DNA of 64,000 nucleotides from Agathobaculum massiliense (GCF_900291975.1 NZ_OMPN01000001.1:372001-436000), one strand, 5' to 3'; shown: positions 8,245 through 17,460, counted from the stretch's first letter. Notes: generated by a model not told the origin, from the letters alone. Program-made: numbers and translations.

Positions 8245-9132
8245 ATGTCTTTTCGCACAGACCTTGCGGTCGAGGCGATCGAAAACATGGATCAGGCCGC
8301 TGATCACCAGCAGGTCAGGCAAACCGAACGTACGCTGGAGGGCTTTTCCGTCAATGAGGTAGAGATCCGCACCGATCATGCGGCACGGGAGATCGGCAAG
8401 CCGCGCGGCCGGTACCTGACGCTGGAGTTGGACGCGCTGATCCGCCGTGAGGAGGACGCATTCCCCCGCGCCTGCCGCGCACTGAGTACGCTGCTGCGCG
8501 AGCTACTTCCCTCCCAAGCTCCGGACGGCCCCGTTCTGGTCGCCGGACTCGGCAACCGCATGATCACGCCGGACGCGATCGGCCCGCAGGCGGCCGACCA
8601 TGTGATCGCCACACGACATCTGGTCGAACAGGTACCCGATGTGTTTTCTTCCTGGCGTCCGGTTTCCGCGCTGGCGCCCGGTGTCCTGGGACAAACCGGC
8701 GTTGAGACGGGCGAGGTGGTTTGCGGCGTACTCGACCGTATCCGCCCCTCGGCCGTGCTCGCTATCGACGCGCTAGCGGCCGGACGCCTCTCACGCCTGC
8801 TGCGCACGGTGCAGCTTGCGGACACCGGCATCACGCCGGGAGCGGGCGTGGGCAACGCGCGCGCCGCGCTGAACGAACAGACGCTCGGCGTGCCGGTCAT
8901 CGCCATCGGTGTGCCAACCGTCGTAGATGGCGCGACGCTCGCGCACGAGATCGCGGGGCAGCTCGGCGGGCCGACCTGCGAAGCGCTGGAAGACCTTTCC
9001 CGTCCCGTGATGATTACCACGCGCGATATCGACCGCGAGGTCGCGGATATCTCCCGTATGATCGGCTACGCGGTCAACATGGCTCTGCACCCGCATCTCA
9101 CCGTTTCGGATATCGACCTGTATCTGTCCTGA
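8245..9132 (+). CDS. gpr: GPR germination endopeptidase
   Basis: This 295-residue protein is the aspartic-type endopeptidase that degrades small acid-soluble spore proteins in the spore core during germination. It shows the N-terminal FRTDLAVEA segment, the autoprocessing region around FSVNEVEIRTDHA, and conserved core motifs LVAGLGNRMITPDAIGPQAA and PGAGVGNARAALNEQTLGVP. GPR is made as a zymogen in the forespore and cleaves its own N-terminus. The start at 8245 follows AAAAGGAGGGAG. It sits just ahead of spoIIP, a common Firmicutes pairing; forespore sigma control is expected from the family, but I cannot assign a promoter. Confidence 0.95.
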   Translation: MSFRTDLAVEAIENMDQAADHQQVRQTERTLEGFSVNEVEIRTDHAAREIGKPRGRYLTLELDALIRREEDAFPRACRALSTLLRELLPSQAPDGPVLVAGLGNRMITPDAIGPQAADHVIATRHLVEQVPDVFSSWRPVSALAPGVLGQTGVETGEVVCGVLDRIRPSAVLAIDALAAGRLSRLLRTVQLADTGITPGAGVGNARAALNEQTLGVPVIAIGVPTVVDGATLAHEIAGQLGGPTCEALEDLSRPVMITTRDIDREVADISRMIGYAVNMALHPHLTVSDIDLYLS

Positions 9133-9208
9133 AACAATCGTCACGATTCGGTCATACTCGCACGTTGCCGCGCGTATGATAGAGACAAGACTTAGGGAGG
9201 TGGCGGAT

Positions 9209-10270
9209 ATGAGAAGACGTAGACACAAACACCAGCGGCGGGGCGGCATACAGCTTTCCGCCGCTGTCGCCCTGTGTCTGGCCGTATCGCTCCTGATGTT
9301 CGCCCGCGCGGGCGGCGAGGAGTTGGCGCAGCAGGCACTCGACCGCTTGGCCGGCAACACAGGCTTCATCGCCCGCGCCGTTTCCCTCGAGCTTGGCTTT
9401 TTTCCGGAAACCACCGAGGTATTCGCCCCGCGCACCGCGGCTGCGGCACGCGACGAACAGGCATCGGACCCGATTGCGGAAAGCGCCTACATCCCGCTGG
9501 AGGAGGAAAACGACGCGCCCGTCCTTCACGCGGCCGATAAAGCGGCCACCGTAACGATCAACAACGAAACCTCTTATGAGGTGGATGTCTCCTCCTGTCT
9601 CGCGGCCAACACCTCGATCCGTGACAATGGGGAAGGCCCGCAGGTGTTGATCGTACATACCCATGGCAGCGAAAGCTACACGCCCGACGCGGCTTTCCCC
9701 TACACGCCAACCGAAACCGAGCGCACAACCGATACCAAATACAACGTTGTACGCGTCGGCGACGAGCTGCAAAAGGTTCTGGAGGCCAACGGCGTACAGG
9801 CGGTGCATATCCGCGATATTTTTGATTCCCCCGCCTATTCCGGCTCTTATGACCGCTCCCTCGCCGCGATAGAGGAGGCGCTGACCGAATACCCTTCTAT
9901 CCAGATCGTGATCGACGTACACCGCGATTCCATTCTGACAGACGATGGACGCGCCTATAAGACCTCCTGTACGATCGACGGAGAGGAAATGGCGCAGTTG
10001 ATGTTCGTTGTCGGCACGGACGACGGCGGCCTGAACCATCCGGACTGGCGCGACAATCTCAATTACGTCGCCAGCTTACAATATAAGCTCAACCGCACCT
10101 ATCCCGGCCTGATGCGGCCGGTCAACCTGCGCACCCAGCGCTTTAACCAGCATGCGCGGCCGGGCTCGATGCTGATTGAGGTCGGCTCCTCCGGCAATAC
10201 GATGCCCGAAGCGCTTGCGGCGATCCGCCTGTTTGGCAAAACGCTGGCCGAGGACCTCACCGGTGCATAA
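9209..10270 (+). CDS. spoIIP: Stage II sporulation protein P
   Basis: This 353-residue SpoIIP is the amidase/endopeptidase of the DMP complex that drives peptidoglycan remodelling during engulfment. A basic N-terminus and one membrane anchor near residues 12-32 are followed by a variable linker, then the catalytic domain (about 150-345) with VLIVHTHGSESYTPD, QIVIDVHRDSI and the late HARPGSMLIEVGSSGN. The histidine- and glutamate-rich motifs match the zinc-dependent SpoIIP active site. ATG at 9209 was chosen for GGGAGGTGG upstream. It follows gpr by 76 bp and precedes the ger operon. Confidence 0.93.
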   Translation: MRRRRHKHQRRGGIQLSAAVALCLAVSLLMFARAGGEELAQQALDRLAGNTGFIARAVSLELGFFPETTEVFAPRTAAAARDEQASDPIAESAYIPLEEENDAPVLHAADKAATVTINNETSYEVDVSSCLAANTSIRDNGEGPQVLIVHTHGSESYTPDAAFPYTPTETERTTDTKYNVVRVGDELQKVLEANGVQAVHIRDIFDSPAYSGSYDRSLAAIEEALTEYPSIQIVIDVHRDSILTDDGRAYKTSCTIDGEEMAQLMFVVGTDDGGLNHPDWRDNLNYVASLQYKLNRTYPGLMRPVNLRTQRFNQHARPGSMLIEVGSSGNTMPEALAAIRLFGKTLAEDLTGA

Positions 10271-10316
10271 GCTTTCGCGGTTTGGTGCAAAATACCCCTG
10301 GCAAAGGGGTGAAGCT

Positions 10317-11774
10317 ATGGATAAAATAACGTTTTCCACCGATCTTGAAACCAACATCCGCCTGATGCAGGCGATTTTCCAGGGAGATAATACCTTTGTG
10401 GTCCGGCGTGCCGTAGGTCACAAGGGGCTTTCCTGCGCTGTGTTCTTCTTCGACGGCATGGTCAACTCCATCGCCATCAACCAGAGCGTGATCCGTCCGA
10501 TCGTTTGCTCGGACTGCAAGCGCGTCTCCGCCGACGAGCTTTCCCAAACCATCCTCCAAATAAACGACAGCCGCGTGGAGACCGACGCCAGCAAACTGTT
10601 CGCCTCCTTCCTCTATGGCGACTCGGTCGTGTTCACCGAGGGGGACGCGCGGCCAGTCGTGGTCAATACCAAGGGTTTTTCCGTCCGGTCCGCCTCCGAG
10701 CCGGAAAACGAGCGGGTGCTTTCCGGCCCGCGCGAGGGCTTTACCGAGTGCTTCATGCCCAACCTTGCGCTGATCCGCCGCCGGCTGAACGATAAGCGCC
10801 TGAAATTCACCTTCCTGCGCGCGGGCAGGCGCACCAATACGGTCGTCTGTCTCTGCTATCTGTCCGGCGTGTGCGAACAAAAGCTGGTCGCGCACCTGCG
10901 CCGCAAGCTGGAAGAGCTTGATATCGACAGCGTGCTGGATGCCAACTACCTGGCCGAGCGTATTCGGGACCACCGCTGGTCTCCTTTCCCGACGCTGGGT
11001 ACGACCGAGCGGCCGGATGTCGTGGCCGCCCGCCTGCTGGAAGGGCGCTGCGCGCTCGTGGTGGATGGCAGCCCTGTGGTACTGACCGCACCGTTCCTGT
11101 TTCAGGAATGCTTTCAGTCCAATGACGACTACTATATCAGCTTTCTACAGGCCAACCTCTCACGGGTACTGCGCGTCCTGGGTTTTTTCTTTACGATCGC
11201 CTTTCCCGCGGTCTATGTCGCGCTGATGCTGTACCATCGGGAGCTGGTACCCGCCCGCCTGCTGTTCGCGGTTTCGGCCGCGCAGCGCGGCGTGCCGTTG
11301 CCGATCGGCTGGGAGACCCTGCTGCTGTTGCTGGTGCTGGAAGCGCTCAAGGAGGCCGGCGCGCGCACCCCCGGCGCCATGGGGCAGACCATGAGCATCG
11401 TCGGCGGTCTCGTACTCGGACAAGCCGCCGTATCCGCCCGTTTCGCCGCCGCCCCCACCGTCATTGTCGTCGCTATCGCGGGCGTGACCGGATTGATGGT
11501 CCCCAAGCTGCAGGCCGCTGCGCTCTGGCTACGCTTTGCCCTGTTGGCCGCGGCGGCCGCCTACGGCCTGTACGGCGTGGGGCTTGCGCTTGCGCTCATT
11601 CTTGCCTGGCTCTGCCGCATGCACTCCTGCTCCATCCCGTATCTGCTCAATCTGGTCCCACGTATCCGTTCCGAACAGGAGGACGCCTGGCTCCGCTCCC
11701 CCTGGTTCTTTATGCGGTATGATCGTTTTCCGGTCAAACGAAGCCGAAAATCTGCAAAGGGGGACAATCCTTGA
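10317..11774 (+). CDS. gerA: Spore germination receptor A subunit (GerA family)
   Basis: This 485-residue member of the GerA/GerKA/SpoVAF family has a soluble N-terminal region (about 1-280) and a membrane region with about five helices (about 285-460). Family motifs are visible: VLSGPREGFTECFMPNLALIRRRL, SPFPTLGTTERPDVVAARLLEGR, and the membrane motif AGARTPGAMGQTMSIVGGLVLGQAAV. GerA forms the inner-membrane germinant receptor with GerB and GerC subunits, which follow here with overlapping ends. The RBS AAAGGGGTGAAG precedes ATG 10317. Its length is normal, unlike the shortened partner subunits. Confidence 0.9.
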   Translation: MDKITFSTDLETNIRLMQAIFQGDNTFVVRRAVGHKGLSCAVFFFDGMVNSIAINQSVIRPIVCSDCKRVSADELSQTILQINDSRVETDASKLFASFLYGDSVVFTEGDARPVVVNTKGFSVRSASEPENERVLSGPREGFTECFMPNLALIRRRLNDKRLKFTFLRAGRRTNTVVCLCYLSGVCEQKLVAHLRRKLEELDIDSVLDANYLAERIRDHRWSPFPTLGTTERPDVVAARLLEGRCALVVDGSPVVLTAPFLFQECFQSNDDYYISFLQANLSRVLRVLGFFFTIAFPAVYVALMLYHRELVPARLLFAVSAAQRGVPLPIGWETLLLLLVLEALKEAGARTPGAMGQTMSIVGGLVLGQAAVSARFAAAPTVIVVAIAGVTGLMVPKLQAAALWLRFALLAAAAAYGLYGVGLALALILAWLCRMHSCSIPYLLNLVPRIRSEQEDAWLRSPWFFMRYDRFPVKRSRKSAKGDNP

Positions 11775-12409
11775 AAACCGTTCGAAACTTGCTTTTTCCC
11801 TTGCTTTTGCTGCTGCTGTGCGGCTGTTCGCGCGAGGTATCGCCCGTATCGGCTCTGGCGCTCGACCGGATCGACGCGGGCTACCGCCTCACCGCCGAGG
11901 TCGTCCGGCAGGACAGCCTGGACGACGCCGCGGCGCCCGCCTATCTTTCCGTTACCGGCCACGACCTGCCTGAACTGGTGCGCAATCTCCGCAACATTCT
12001 GCCGGGCGAGCTGTATCTCAGCCATGCGCAGGTGCTTCTGATTTCAGAAGACGTGGCCTCGGAAAGCATCCTGCCTTTGGCGGACTATCTTTGCGAGGAC
12101 AACAACGTCCGCCTTTCCCTGCGCGTTGCAGTCGTTCGCGGCGGCGCGGCGGATGTGCTGCTGGAAAACGACGACGAGGTCTACGCTCTCAGCGAAATGC
12201 TGGACCAGGCCGCGCGCTCCGGCACACTACCCGACATGCCGCTTTACCGCGCCACCGAGGTGCTGCACGCCAACGGCACCGCGATCCTACCCGCGCTGTA
12301 TCTGGATGAATTCGGCCAGACCGCCCCCGCAGGCACGGCGGTTTTTTCTGAGGAGCGCCTTTCCTGCTTCCTGGATGGCGGCGAGATCGGAGGCGGCGCA
12401 GATGCGTGA
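11771..12409 (+). CDS. gerC: Short Ger(x)C family lipoprotein
   Basis: This protein of 212 residues has a lipoprotein signal peptide ending in LCGC (lipidated Cys19). The following region resembles the N-terminal domain of Ger(x)C proteins: YLSVTGHDLPELVRNL, YLSHAQVLLISEDVA. Full-length GerC subunits are usually 350-400 residues with a second C-terminal domain, which is absent here. The stop is clean and the next gene overlaps, so this looks like a truncated architecture, not a fresh frameshift. Initiation is at TTG, overlapping the gerA stop and preceded by AAAGGGGGAC. The role is assigned mainly from the operon context. Confidence 0.75.
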   Translation: MKTVRNLLFPLLLLLLCGCSREVSPVSALALDRIDAGYRLTAEVVRQDSLDDAAAPAYLSVTGHDLPELVRNLRNILPGELYLSHAQVLLISEDVASESILPLADYLCEDNNVRLSLRVAVVRGGAADVLLENDDEVYALSEMLDQAARSGTLPDMPLYRATEVLHANGTAILPALYLDEFGQTAPAGTAVFSEERLSCFLDGGEIGGGADA

Positions 12410-13253
12410 GCGGCTGTTTCCCCGCTGGGGCGCGGCGCTGTTCGCGCTGCTGCCGCTCAGCGAACTTCTTTATCTGCCGGTCGATGGCCAGACCATGTAT
12501 GCCGCCGCGTTAGCCAGCCTGGTCTGCGCACTGCTCTGTGCCGGCGGGGCGCGCATCGCGCCATTTTGGTGCCGGTACCGTATATTGCAGTGGGCGCTCG
12601 CGCTGTTCGCGCTCTGGCCGCTGACCCAGTCCCTCGCGCGCATGGGGCTTTTCCTGCGGAACACCGTGTTTCCGGCCCGCCCGCTTTGGAGCCTTATTCT
12701 GCTTCTGACCGTGTGTACGCTCCTGACCGCCACGACCGGTTTGAACCGGTGCGCCATGTGGGCGCTGCCGGTGGCGTGGGCTGCGGGCGCGGTGCTGGCG
12801 CTGTCTGGCATCCTCACGCTCGGCGAGCTTCGTATCAGCTATTGGGAGGCGCCCGCCGCCCCGCTGCTCGGGCAGGCCGGCGCAATCCTCCGTGCCCTGC
12901 TGCCTGCAGCGCTAGCGCTTTCTCTTGCGCTTCCGGACGGGCTGGCCGGTGCTGCCTCCCGCGGACTGAGCGCAGGCGGCACGCTGCTCGCGCTGCTTTC
13001 CCTGCGCGCCCTCCTGCTGCTCGGCCCGCATACCGCCGCGCTGCTGCCCTACCCCAATTTTTCCGCGGCCGGCTTGGCCGCGATCGGCGATTTTGCACGG
13101 CATGGCGAGGTGTTTTTCGCCGTTCCCCTGCTGCTATGCGAGCTGGGACGCTGCGCGGCTCTGGCCTGTGTGCTGCTTCTGCCGGTCACGCACTCCTACG
13201 GCGTCCTCCGGCTCGGCCAAGAGGCCGACCGCCCGGCGCACCGGCAGCAATAG
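12402..13253 (+). CDS. gerB: Spore germination receptor B-like permease, short
   Basis: This 283-residue, very hydrophobic protein has about eight predicted membrane segments. It is the third gene of the ger operon, overlapping gerC by 8 bp, which is where the GerB (APC-superfamily germinant-binding) subunit is expected. Sequence conservation with GerB is faint and the family is normally about 360 residues with ten helices, so two helices seem to be missing. Codon use is heavily GC-rich with strings of Leu/Ala. The assignment rests on position and topology. A bidirectional terminator follows. Confidence 0.6.
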   Translation: MRERLFPRWGAALFALLPLSELLYLPVDGQTMYAAALASLVCALLCAGGARIAPFWCRYRILQWALALFALWPLTQSLARMGLFLRNTVFPARPLWSLILLLTVCTLLTATTGLNRCAMWALPVAWAAGAVLALSGILTLGELRISYWEAPAAPLLGQAGAILRALLPAALALSLALPDGLAGAASRGLSAGGTLLALLSLRALLLLGPHTAALLPYPNFSAAGLAAIGDFARHGEVFFAVPLLLCELGRCAALACVLLLPVTHSYGVLRLGQEADRPAHRQQ

Positions 13254-13257
13254 ATAA

Positions 13258-13292
13258 AAAGGCAGGGAGACTGATACGTCTCCCTGCCTTTT
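13258..13292. terminator. Bidirectional terminator between gerB and the PepSY gene
   Basis: The stem AAAGGCAGGGAGAC / GTCTCCCTGCCTTTT with a six-base loop lies between convergent genes, with A/T runs on both flanks. Confidence 0.85.
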
Positions 13293-13300
13293 ACCGCTCC

Positions 13301-14380
13301 TTAATCGTAGATGGATTCCACATCCCATTCGACAATCGAGCCGGTGTTCGCATCGATCGTAAACTCGTACTCCATCTGGTTGTAAATGATCGTTCCCTCG
13401 TACTCCCAGCGGCCATCGTCAAAATCCAGCTTGAACTTGTAGATATTGGATGCGCTCGCGCCGGGTACACGGTTCAGCGCGGTCTGCTTGGCGGTGGACT
13501 CGCTGATTGATACGCCTGCGCTGGAATTCCCGCTGCCGGAAGGCTGATAGCCCTCCGCATCATAGTCATAGCTGATAATCTTGCCGGTCGAGGCATCGAT
13601 CTCATAATCGTATTCCAGATAACCGCTGCCGGACCGGACGATGAATTCGACATCGTAAACCCATCGGCCATCGTCAAAATCCTGATAGGCCTTGACAAAG
13701 GTGACCTGCGATGCCGTTTTGCCCGCATGGTCAAGCGCGGTCTGTTTGGCCTGCTCCAGCGTTACCGAGCCGGTAGGCTGCGTGGGATTTACGGGGTTGG
13801 TCGGCTTTGTGGGGTTAGAGGTATCAAAATCCGTCACGCTGCCATCCGCCGAACCGCCGGAAAGGAATACCGTTTCCGTTGCTTCATTCCAGGAAACCGT
13901 TTTCCCCATGATCTCGCCGATCGCGCGGATGGGCAGATAGATAGAACCATTATACAGCGCGGGATCGACCTGTTTGCCATTCACATCATAGAATGTGCGC
14001 TTAACCCCATCGATCACAATGGTATAGCCCGGCTCCATGCGCAGAGATATCTCCTGCTCCCTCGCATTCCGATCCGGCGTGCCGGTGGCATCCGGTGTGA
14101 CGCGCGTGCCGCCGATCGTCGCCGTGCTGGTCGCTTCATCCCAGTTTACATTTTTGTCCATCAGTTCGCCGATCGAACGGATCGGCACATAGGTGGTGCC
14201 TGCATAGCTGATCGGGTGGATCTCTTTGCCCTGCGCGTTATAGAATATGCGCTCCACACCGTCGATTTTGACCGTGATATCCGGACTCAGCTCCGCAGAC
14301 ACTGTGTAAGAGCCGTTTGCTGCGCTGGCAGCACCGCAGAGCAGCGCGGCAAGCGTCATCGTGCAGATCAGTTTTTTCAT
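13301..14380 (-). CDS. Exported protein: two copper-amine-oxidase-N domains plus two PepSY domains
   Basis: This 359-residue protein has a signal peptide (MKKLICTMTLAALLCGAASA). Two copper amine oxidase N-terminal-like domains come first (about 30-92 and 112-175), marked by TYVPIRSIGELMDKNVNWDE and IYLPIRAIGEIMGKTVSWNE. A Pro/Thr-rich linker (NPTKPTNPVNPTQPTG) leads to two PepSY domains (about 203-275 and 290-358), each with DFDDGRWxY and a YxYxIDAxTGxI motif. PepSY modules often inhibit or sense extracellular proteases and follow two-component systems. It is the second gene after the PepSY lipoprotein, 29 bp apart, and is probably controlled by the regulator encoded at 16694-17359. Confidence 0.85.
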   Translation of the reverse strand: MKKLICTMTLAALLCGAASAANGSYTVSAELSPDITVKIDGVERIFYNAQGKEIHPISYAGTTYVPIRSIGELMDKNVNWDEATSTATIGGTRVTPDATGTPDRNAREQEISLRMEPGYTIVIDGVKRTFYDVNGKQVDPALYNGSIYLPIRAIGEIMGKTVSWNEATETVFLSGGSADGSVTDFDTSNPTKPTNPVNPTQPTGSVTLEQAKQTALDHAGKTASQVTFVKAYQDFDDGRWVYDVEFIVRSGSGYLEYDYEIDASTGKIISYDYDAEGYQPSGSGNSSAGVSISESTAKQTALNRVPGASASNIYKFKLDFDDGRWEYEGTIIYNQMEYEFTIDANTGSIVEWDVESIYD

Positions 14381-14409
14381 TGTATTGTCCTCCTTTTATT
14401 TTTGTTGGT

Positions 14410-15231
14410 TTAATCAAAAATCGACTCCGCATCCCATTCCTGGATAGCGCCGCTGTAAGCGTCGATTTCAAATTCATATTCCATCCCCTGGTACACGATC
14501 TTGCCTTCATAAAGCAGGCGGCCGTCATCATGGTCCAGCTTCAGGCGGATATCCTTTTCCGTCGCCCCCGGCACCTTGGCCAGCGCGATGTCGCGAATCT
14601 CTTGCTCGCTTTTCGTCTCTCCGGTCACGCCCTGCTGCCCCGGCCGGTAGTTTTCCGCGTCGTAATCGTAGCTGCGGATGCTTCCGGTTGCGGCTTCGAT
14701 CTCATAGTCATACTCGGTATTGGTTGACGCAACGTAGAATTCCACCTCATAGACCGCGACGCCATCCTCATAATCCGGCTTTACCCACAAAAACGACGTA
14801 TCGCTTTCCGCGACGCCGGCGTGGTCGAGCGCAATCTGCTTGGCTTGGTTTTCATCCACCTGCCCCGCGGCAGCGGCCTGCTGACCTGCCGTTGCGGTCT
14901 GCTGGCCCGTACCCGTGGTCTGCTGCGCCGAAGCCGCGCTGCTCGATTCAATGACCGTACCCGTCATCGCGTCAATCGCATAGTGGTACTCCCTGCCATT
15001 TGCGGTAAAGTCCACCTGATAATAGGAAAGCCCGTTCTTTTCGCCCAGGTTGGCGCCGGAAAAGCTCGCGTTCGCGGTATCGACCTGCGCGTCCGCTGCC
15101 GCCATGTTTTTCGCCGCGTCCGCGCCGATATAGTTCATATGAGCGGCGCTTCTTTGCGCGGGCTGCGCACAGCCGGCCAAAGTTGCGGCCAGCACCAGCG
15201 AGGCAGTCATAATGGCAAGCTGTTTTTTCAT
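14410..15231 (-). CDS. PepSY-domain lipoprotein
   Basis: This 273-residue protein has a lipoprotein signal ending in LAGC (Cys21). Three PepSY-like repeats follow, about residues 40-100, 125-195 and 205-272, each ending in a YxYxIDAxTGxI-type motif; a low-complexity Gln/Thr/Ala linker (QQTTGTGQQTATAGQQAAAA) separates the first from the second. ATG 15231 was preferred over a GTG three codons upstream because AAGGTG is properly spaced. The promoter region carries two AACATTAAAA repeats 11 bp apart, a typical OmpR-family binding arrangement, and the kinase/regulator pair lies just upstream. An envelope-stress or protease-inhibitor role is inference. Confidence 0.85.
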   Translation of the reverse strand: MKKQLAIMTASLVLAATLAGCAQPAQRSAAHMNYIGADAAKNMAAADAQVDTANASFSGANLGEKNGLSYYQVDFTANGREYHYAIDAMTGTVIESSSAASAQQTTGTGQQTATAGQQAAAAGQVDENQAKQIALDHAGVAESDTSFLWVKPDYEDGVAVYEVEFYVASTNTEYDYEIEAATGSIRSYDYDAENYRPGQQGVTGETKSEQEIRDIALAKVPGATEKDIRLKLDHDDGRLLYEGKIVYQGMEYEFEIDAYSGAIQEWDAESIFD

Positions 15232-15276
15232 CCTGCTCACACCTTTCGTTTAAGTTCATATACAGCATACCAGCCC

Positions 15277-15297
15277 AACATTAAAAGAACATTAAAA
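15277..15297 (-). promoter_or_regulatory. OmpR-family direct-repeat operator upstream of the PepSY genes
   Basis: On the plus strand AACATTAAAA (15277-15286) is repeated at 15288-15297, an exact 11-bp period that places both copies on one helix face. On the minus strand it reads TTTTAATGTT twice and lies about 50 bp before the lipoprotein start. Confidence 0.65.
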
Positions 15298-15320
15298 AAG
15301 TGAATTTTTCTGAAAATTTT

Positions 15321-16697
15321 TCAGCTGGACGTTCCGTCCGCTTCCGGACGGCTCTCCGCAGGAAATCGGAGAGTAAAGCAGCTCCCCTGTCCGGACGCGC
15401 TTTCCACCGTGACCGTTCCGCTGTGCAGGGCGGCGATCTGGCGCACCATGGTCAACCCCAGTCCGGTTCCCCCTTCGCTACCGCGCGAAGCGTCCACCTG
15501 GTAAAACCGCTGCCATATCTTCTCCTGCTGTTCCTGAGCGATACCGATGCCATCGTCCCGCACAGCGAGCAGAATATCCTTCCTTTCCCTGCGCAGCGTG
15601 ACCCAGATATGGCCGCCCTGCTTACCGTACCGCGCGGCATTATCGATCAGGTTTTGCAGCAGACGGCTGATCAGCGTGACATCGAAGCAGGCTTCGACCT
15701 CCGGCTGGATATCAGCCTGCAGGGTAATATCCTTGGGAAACTCGGGCTGCTCCGTGCAAACGACTTCCACCAGGCTGCTCAGATCCGCCTGCTCAAAGCA
15801 GGCGCGCTGCGTCCCCTGCTCCAGGCGGGTCATCTGCAGAAGCTGGCTGATCAGCACGGACATTTTGCCGGCCTGCCGTTCGATCACCTCGATCGCCTGC
15901 GCGTACTGCGCGGGGTCCTCCGCGTGCTTGCGGGCATAGTCGCACTGAGCGAGGATGACCGCAGTCGGCGTGCGCAGTTCATGCGAGGCATCCGAGGTAA
16001 ACTGCTTCTCGGATTCAAAGGAAGCCTCCAAGCGGGCGAACATATTGTCGAACGCCTGTCCCAGACGGCTGATCTCATCTCGCCCGGGCGGCAGCCCAAT
16101 GCGGCGCGACAAGTCGCGCCCCTCGCCGATCGCCTCCGCCGCTTGGATGATGCGCCCGATTGGCCGGAAGGTCGAGCGCGCGAGCAGATACGCCCCCAGC
16201 CCGCTCACCACGACCATCAGCGGCAGGAGCAGCAGCGCGATGCCGACCAGGTCGTCCAGTACATCAGCAATATCGGGCGCGGGCAAGATACCGCGCACCC
16301 AGACGCCATCCTGCCATCCGAACGGAAGCCACAGGTCAAGCGCATAATAGCTGTCGTCCACCCCCTGCACCGGTCGGATGGCACCGTTTTCCAACGCCGT
16401 CCCCTCTGGAAAAGCCAACGGGAGCTGCCCCGCGAGCAGCGCGCCGCTGTCACTGTATATGACGGTATAAACGCCGTTGTTGGTAAAGGAAAACCCTTCG
16501 CTGAATTTTAGGCTACCGTTCTCCCGCGAAATGCCGGACAGGTTGTTCTGCACCGCGCTTGTCAGTTGGTCGTAAGCGTTCTCTGTCACCACCGAGCTGC
16601 TGACCGCCACCATGAACCCCAGTACCAGCGTGCTGAGCAGCAGCATGAGCAGCGTGATCCACAGCGTGAGCTTCTGCTTGACGGAAAGATGCTTCAC
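15321..16697 (-). CDS. Sensor histidine kinase
   Basis: This 458-residue membrane kinase has two transmembrane helices (about 11-33 and 150-172) flanking an extracellular sensor of about 115 residues. A HAMP linker (about 173-225) is followed by the HisKA domain with phospho-acceptor His239 in SDASHELRTPTAVILAQCD. The ATPase domain carries an N-box (NLIDNAARY), DDGIGI and GTGLGL. It starts at GTG overlapping the regulator stop (GTGA) with RBS AAAGGAGGAG, so the two are translationally coupled. The PepSY lipoprotein and its partner are directly downstream and are likely targets or accessory sensors. The signal is unknown. Confidence 0.93.
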   Translation of the reverse strand: MKHLSVKQKLTLWITLLMLLLSTLVLGFMVAVSSSVVTENAYDQLTSAVQNNLSGISRENGSLKFSEGFSFTNNGVYTVIYSDSGALLAGQLPLAFPEGTALENGAIRPVQGVDDSYYALDLWLPFGWQDGVWVRGILPAPDIADVLDDLVGIALLLLPLMVVVSGLGAYLLARSTFRPIGRIIQAAEAIGEGRDLSRRIGLPPGRDEISRLGQAFDNMFARLEASFESEKQFTSDASHELRTPTAVILAQCDYARKHAEDPAQYAQAIEVIERQAGKMSVLISQLLQMTRLEQGTQRACFEQADLSSLVEVVCTEQPEFPKDITLQADIQPEVEACFDVTLISRLLQNLIDNAARYGKQGGHIWVTLRRERKDILLAVRDDGIGIAQEQQEKIWQRFYQVDASRGSEGGTGLGLTMVRQIAALHSGTVTVESASGQGSCFTLRFPAESRPEADGTSS

Positions 16698-17359
16698 GGC
16701 TCCTCCTTTAATATCCAGCCCGCGCCGCGGACCGTATGGAGGAGCTTTTTATCAAACCCTCCGTCGATCTTCTTGCGCAGATAGGTGATATAGACGTCCA
16801 CCACGTTCGAGCCGCCCGCATAGTCATAATTCCATATATGGTCCTCCAGGCGGGCGCGCGAAATGACCGTCCCCTTATGCTGCATCAGGTATTGCAGGAT
16901 TGCATATTCCTTGGCAGACAGCCGGATCTCCTTCCCGCCGCGCGTGACCGTGCGGCTGCTGGTATCCACCGTCAGGTCGGCCAGCGTCAGCACGCTGGTT
17001 TTCTGCACGCTGTATTTCCGCGTTGCCGCGCGGATTCGGGCGAGCAGCTCGTCAAAATCAAACGGCTTGACCAGATAGTCGTCCGCGCCAAGGTCCAGCC
17101 CCTCGATCCGGTCCTGCACACTGTCCCGCGCGGTCAGGAAAATGACCGGCACCGTACTCCCCTGCGCACGCAGCACGGCATGCCCGTCCTTTTTCGGCAT
17201 CATGATATCCAGCAGCAGGCAGTCATATTCCGCACCCAGCAGGTTGTCCAGCGCGGCCTCGCCGTCATAGCAGGTATCCACGCTGTAGCCGGCGCGCTCC
17301 AGCGTTTGACAGATCAGCCGGTTCAGGTCGCGCTCGTCCTCCGCAACTAAAATACGCAT
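16694..17359 (-). CDS. OmpR-family response regulator
   Basis: This 221-residue protein combines a receiver domain (acidic pocket Asp8, phosphorylation site Asp51 in LLLDIMMP, Thr76, Lys98) with a C-terminal winged helix (EIRLSAKEYAILQYLMQ, then SNVVDVYITYLRKKI). It pairs with the adjacent kinase. The tandem repeats upstream of the PepSY genes fit its family's binding mode. A promoter with TATAAT lies just upstream (minus strand, near 17395). Confidence 0.95.
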   Translation of the reverse strand: MRILVAEDERDLNRLICQTLERAGYSVDTCYDGEAALDNLLGAEYDCLLLDIMMPKKDGHAVLRAQGSTVPVIFLTARDSVQDRIEGLDLGADDYLVKPFDFDELLARIRAATRKYSVQKTSVLTLADLTVDTSSRTVTRGGKEIRLSAKEYAILQYLMQHKGTVISRARLEDHIWNYDYAGGSNVVDVYITYLRKKIDGGFDKKLLHTVRGAGWILKEEP

Positions 17360-17432
17360 TGCCGCCCCTCCTTATCGTTTCGGCTGAATCTATTATAGTA
17401 TATTTCTTCCTTTTTTCAAGCCTCCGCCCCAC

Positions 17433-17460
17433 AAAAAAGCAGGATGCTTCCGCATCCCGC
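17433..17460 (-). terminator. traX terminator
   Basis: On the minus strand GCGGGATGC / GCATCCTGC (one G-U pair) with a GGAA loop is followed by TTTTTT, right after the traX stop. Confidence 0.85.
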
